Assembly (NCBI GenBank): GCA_945787585.1
Contig: CALZIG010000217.1
Coordinates: 1 to 7,228 of the forward strand
DNA: 7,228 nucleotides
Source: an uncultured Gammaproteobacteria bacterium
GTDB taxonomy: Bacteria; Pseudomonadota; Gammaproteobacteria; SZUA-140
Reading direction: 5' to 3'
This document shows, one piece after another, positions 4,931-7,228 of this stretch. Within the stretch, counting starts at the first letter, position 1. Each line of letters opens with the position of its first letter. The notes under the pieces are model-generated. The model was given only the letters and a program-made list of their open reading frames with translations. It was not told the origin of the DNA and searched no databases. Both the position numbers and the translations under genes were made by a program.

Positions 4931-6778
4931 TTGAAAAAAAATGGATTTAAATTTGCGATTATTTCTACCTGTCTACTCTTAGGGTTTATCTGTAGTACAC
5001 ATGCTGATGAAAAACAGCCCCCGACAAGACACGATATTAGAATACTGATTGATGTCTCTGGCAGCATGAAGTGGAATGACCCGCATAACCTGCGCACTCC
5101 CGCACTGCAATTACTCGCAAACCTGCTACCCAATGACACTCAGGCAGGCGTGTGGACCTTTGGGCGTCAGGTCAACATGCTGGTGCCACTGGGTAAAGTA
5201 GATCAACAGTGGAAACAGCGGGCGACAAAAGCGGCGGAAGAGACTCACTCGAGGGGGCTTTTTACAAACATCGAAGAGACACTTGAAAAATCTACCTGGG
5301 ACTGGAAGAAAGAGGATAAATCGTTTGAGCGCACCATTATTCTACTGACCGATGGCCTGGTCGATATTGATACAGACCCTGCCATCAACCATCGCTCAAG
5401 GGATAATATTCTCAGCAAAATCGCGCCTCGACTGGTCAACGCGGGCGCGACTATCCACACCATTGCACTGTCAGGCGAAGCCGACGAACTGCTATTACAG
5501 CAACTCTCTGCCAGCTCACATGGCTGGTATGAAAAGGCGCAGGATGCAGAAAACCTTGAGCGCATCTTTTTTCGGATGTTCGAAACCACCACCCAGCCAG
5601 ACACACTCCCACTCGTCGATAACCAGGTCATGGTCGACAGCAATATTAAAGAAATGACAATGCTGATCTTCAACAGAGGGGACAAACCCCCACTGATCAC
5701 AACACCGGCAGGCGCTGTGTTTGGACGCAACAGTGCGCCAGCGTCAGTCAACTGGCACCATGAAACACGCTACGATTTAATCACCATCAACCAACCTGCG
5801 GCGGGCAACTGGAAGATCGATGCCGACATCGATCCTGATAACCGTGTCATGGTTGTCTCCGACCTTAAAATGGTCACGACCTCACTACCCGGAAATTTAT
5901 ACCTTGATGAGCCACAGCCTTACTTCGTCACGCTCACCAACGAAGGGGAAGTCATCACTAAACCAAGCCTGCTTCGCTTTGCTAGCATTACGCTACAACA
6001 GACCCATAACGACAAACAGATACGCTATAAACTGTACGACGATGGAAACTCCCCTGACAGAAAAGCTGGAGACGGCACCTATAGCACGCACCTGAGCTGG
6101 GGATTTAGCGAAGGTGGGCACGAGTTGATCGTGCAAGTCGACGGCACCACTTTCAAACGCGAAAAGCGACAGCGCGTAAATGTTTACGCTGCGCCTGTCA
6201 TCACCACTATAAAATCAGAAGTGGTCGACGGAGCTAAAATAGACGCCCTGTATGTCATCCCACATGCAGACATGATCAATCCAGACTCAATAAGTCTTCG
6301 GGCCACCATCACCGACAACCATGGTAAAACTCATCAGCGAATCATCCCGCACAACCGTCACAATGAGTGGAAACTAGCGCTCGGCGACTTTCCCTCTGAT
6401 CATACTCATAGCCTCACCATCGAGATCGAAGGATTACGCCCCAATGGCAGGCCCGTCAAAAGCGAGATCGGCCCGATCGCATTTGGGAAAGCCATCGTAC
6501 AGACAAACACTCCGCTGCCCATTAAAGAGCCTGATGTAATCGAAGAACATGAAGAAATAGACGTAGCAGAGGAAGAAACTGTCGTCGAGGCACCCGAGGT
6601 GACCGATGAAGAAAAGCCCTCAAAAGACAACTCAAAAATCAACTGGATAGCCGTCATCATTCCAGCAACGATGTTCAACCTTCTGCTCGGGTGCGGTGCC
6701 TATTTCGGATATCGAAAATGGAAAAGCCAGTCAACCACAGCCACTCAAAAACCATGGGAAGCTCTAGCTCATGAATAG
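4931..6778 (+). CDS. Membrane-anchored periplasmic vWA-domain protein
   Basis: This 615-residue protein has a signal peptide (1-25, MKKNGFKFAIISTCLLLGFI then CSTHA, likely cut before Asp26). A von Willebrand A domain covers about 34-215 with a complete MIDAS metal site: DVSGS (41-45), Thr112 in LFTNIEETL, and TDG (140-142). Beta-rich domains follow (about 230-520), with an LYDDGNSPDRKAGDGTYS stretch (368-385) of the kind found in choice-of-anchor X regions. Then come an acidic linker (533-561), a transmembrane helix (about 570-593) and a basic tail (RKWK). It should be held in the inner membrane with the vWA domain in the periplasm, binding a protein ligand through a divalent metal. The overall plan resembles the TIGR03503-type conserved proteins of gammaproteobacteria, from memory. 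The start is TTG, the only early in-frame choice, with AGGTG four bases upstream. It overlaps the next gene by 8 bases. Confidence 0.88.
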   Translation: MKKNGFKFAIISTCLLLGFICSTHADEKQPPTRHDIRILIDVSGSMKWNDPHNLRTPALQLLANLLPNDTQAGVWTFGRQVNMLVPLGKVDQQWKQRATKAAEETHSRGLFTNIEETLEKSTWDWKKEDKSFERTIILLTDGLVDIDTDPAINHRSRDNILSKIAPRLVNAGATIHTIALSGEADELLLQQLSASSHGWYEKAQDAENLERIFFRMFETTTQPDTLPLVDNQVMVDSNIKEMTMLIFNRGDKPPLITTPAGAVFGRNSAPASVNWHHETRYDLITINQPAAGNWKIDADIDPDNRVMVVSDLKMVTTSLPGNLYLDEPQPYFVTLTNEGEVITKPSLLRFASITLQQTHNDKQIRYKLYDDGNSPDRKAGDGTYSTHLSWGFSEGGHELIVQVDGTTFKREKRQRVNVYAAPVITTIKSEVVDGAKIDALYVIPHADMINPDSISLRATITDNHGKTHQRIIPHNRHNEWKLALGDFPSDHTHSLTIEIEGLRPNGRPVKSEIGPIAFGKAIVQTNTPLPIKEPDVIEEHEEIDVAEEETVVEAPEVTDEEKPSKDNSKINWIAVIIPATMFNLLLGCGAYFGYRKWKSQSTTATQKPWEALAHE

Positions 6779-7228
6779 TGTATTCGCCGCCATCTCAATC
6801 ATACTCGCCGAGGTCAGCCTTATTTTACTGATCATCAGCGGCACACTCATATTTTTTAAATTACGTGACCATCGCAGAGATAAAGCCACACTTGCGCTAC
6901 TCACTGAAAAATTAAAAGCTGGCGAAGAAGAACGCCTCAATGTGCTATCCGTAAAACTACAGGAGACGCAAGGCATCGAAGGTGATGCACTCAATGCCGC
7001 TGCAAAAGAGATCTACAATAAAGAGATCGATTTTTACATCACCATGATGACTATTTACGCGAAAAGAGAGCGCAATACACTGGAAGAGATCAACCATAAA
7101 GTCGCCGCATTAGCGGAGTCTTACGCAAAACTCGGCAACAAACCTACCGAAGATAGTAGTGATACCAATAACGAAGAGGCCAATCAGGAAATTATCACGC
7201 TGACAGCCGAAAACAGTCGCCTTCAGCA
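6771..7228 (+). CDS. Membrane-anchored protein with probable coiled coil (partial, 3' end missing)
   Basis: The frame starts at ATG 6771, inside the end of the vWA gene (8-base overlap, ATGAATAG), and stays open for 152 codons to the window edge. GGGAAG lies 10 bases upstream of the ATG. Residues 5-29 form one transmembrane helix (FAAISIILAEVSLILLIISG...), followed by RDHRRDK, which places the rest in the cytoplasm by the positive-inside rule. Residues about 38-122 are charged and Leu/Ala-rich, probably helical or coiled coil (TEKLKAGEEERLNVLSVKL; EEINHKVAALAESYAKL). An acidic, Asn-rich linker (124-140) follows, then a second helical start (ITLTAENSRLQ). No enzymatic motif is seen and I do not recognise the family. 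Overlap with the vWA gene implies coupled synthesis and probably a shared membrane complex, with periplasmic vWA outside and this protein inside. Confidence 0.85.
   Translation, partial: MNSVFAAISIILAEVSLILLIISGTLIFFKLRDHRRDKATLALLTEKLKAGEEERLNVLSVKLQETQGIEGDALNAAAKEIYNKEIDFYITMMTIYAKRERNTLEEINHKVAALAESYAKLGNKPTEDSSDTNNEEANQEIITLTAENSRLQ

Noticed and set aside
4662..4933. About 90 codons without a stop on the plus strand before the vWA gene
   Set aside because: No ATG/GTG/TTG with a ribosome site, and it must overlap the vWA promoter; no recognisable protein similarity.
4915..6994. Minus-strand frames and short plus-strand alternative frames within the vWA and coiled-coil genes
   Set aside because: Ser-rich or low-complexity antisense translations of genes with clear signal peptide, vWA and transmembrane features.

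Overview
The window looks like chromosomal DNA of a mid-GC gammaproteobacterium. The evidence is a birA-coaX-SPOR-tRNA block, which is known from Pseudomonas and relatives, and a MraZ protein whose sequence is close to the enterobacterial and pseudomonad type. I cannot name the genus.

Layout. Everything from 1 to about 4640 reads on the minus strand, so transcription runs right to left. At the left edge is mraZ, the first gene of the division and cell wall (dcw) cluster, cut off near its C-terminus. It has a strong sigma-70 promoter and a textbook array of three MraZ boxes. About 330 bases with no convincing gene separate it from a tRNA-Thr(UGU), which has its own terminator and an extended -10 promoter with a GC-rich discriminator. 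Next come a membrane-anchored SPOR-like protein, coaX (type III pantothenate kinase) and birA (biotin ligase/repressor), packed with a 1-base overlap and a gap of about 23 bases, so probably one operon. These two enzymes handle cofactor steps: CoaX starts coenzyme A synthesis and BirA biotinylates acetyl-CoA carboxylase.

From 3650 to 4640 lie two tiny genes, of 33 and 31 codons. They encode paralogous single-helix membrane peptides that share an N-terminal MS-(x)-VNI-x-K-x-D signature. Each has its own Shine-Dalgarno sequence and its own downstream terminator, and the spacers around them hold palindromes and strong hairpins. I do not recognise this family; it is the most novel item in the window.

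From 4931 to the right edge the strand switches to plus. A secreted or periplasmic, membrane-anchored von Willebrand factor A (vWA) protein with an intact MIDAS metal site is translationally coupled, by an 8-base overlap, to a membrane protein with a cytoplasmic coiled-coil-like region that runs off the window. These two are likely to work together at the inner membrane. Whether the miniproteins belong to the same system is unknown; they are only divergent neighbours.
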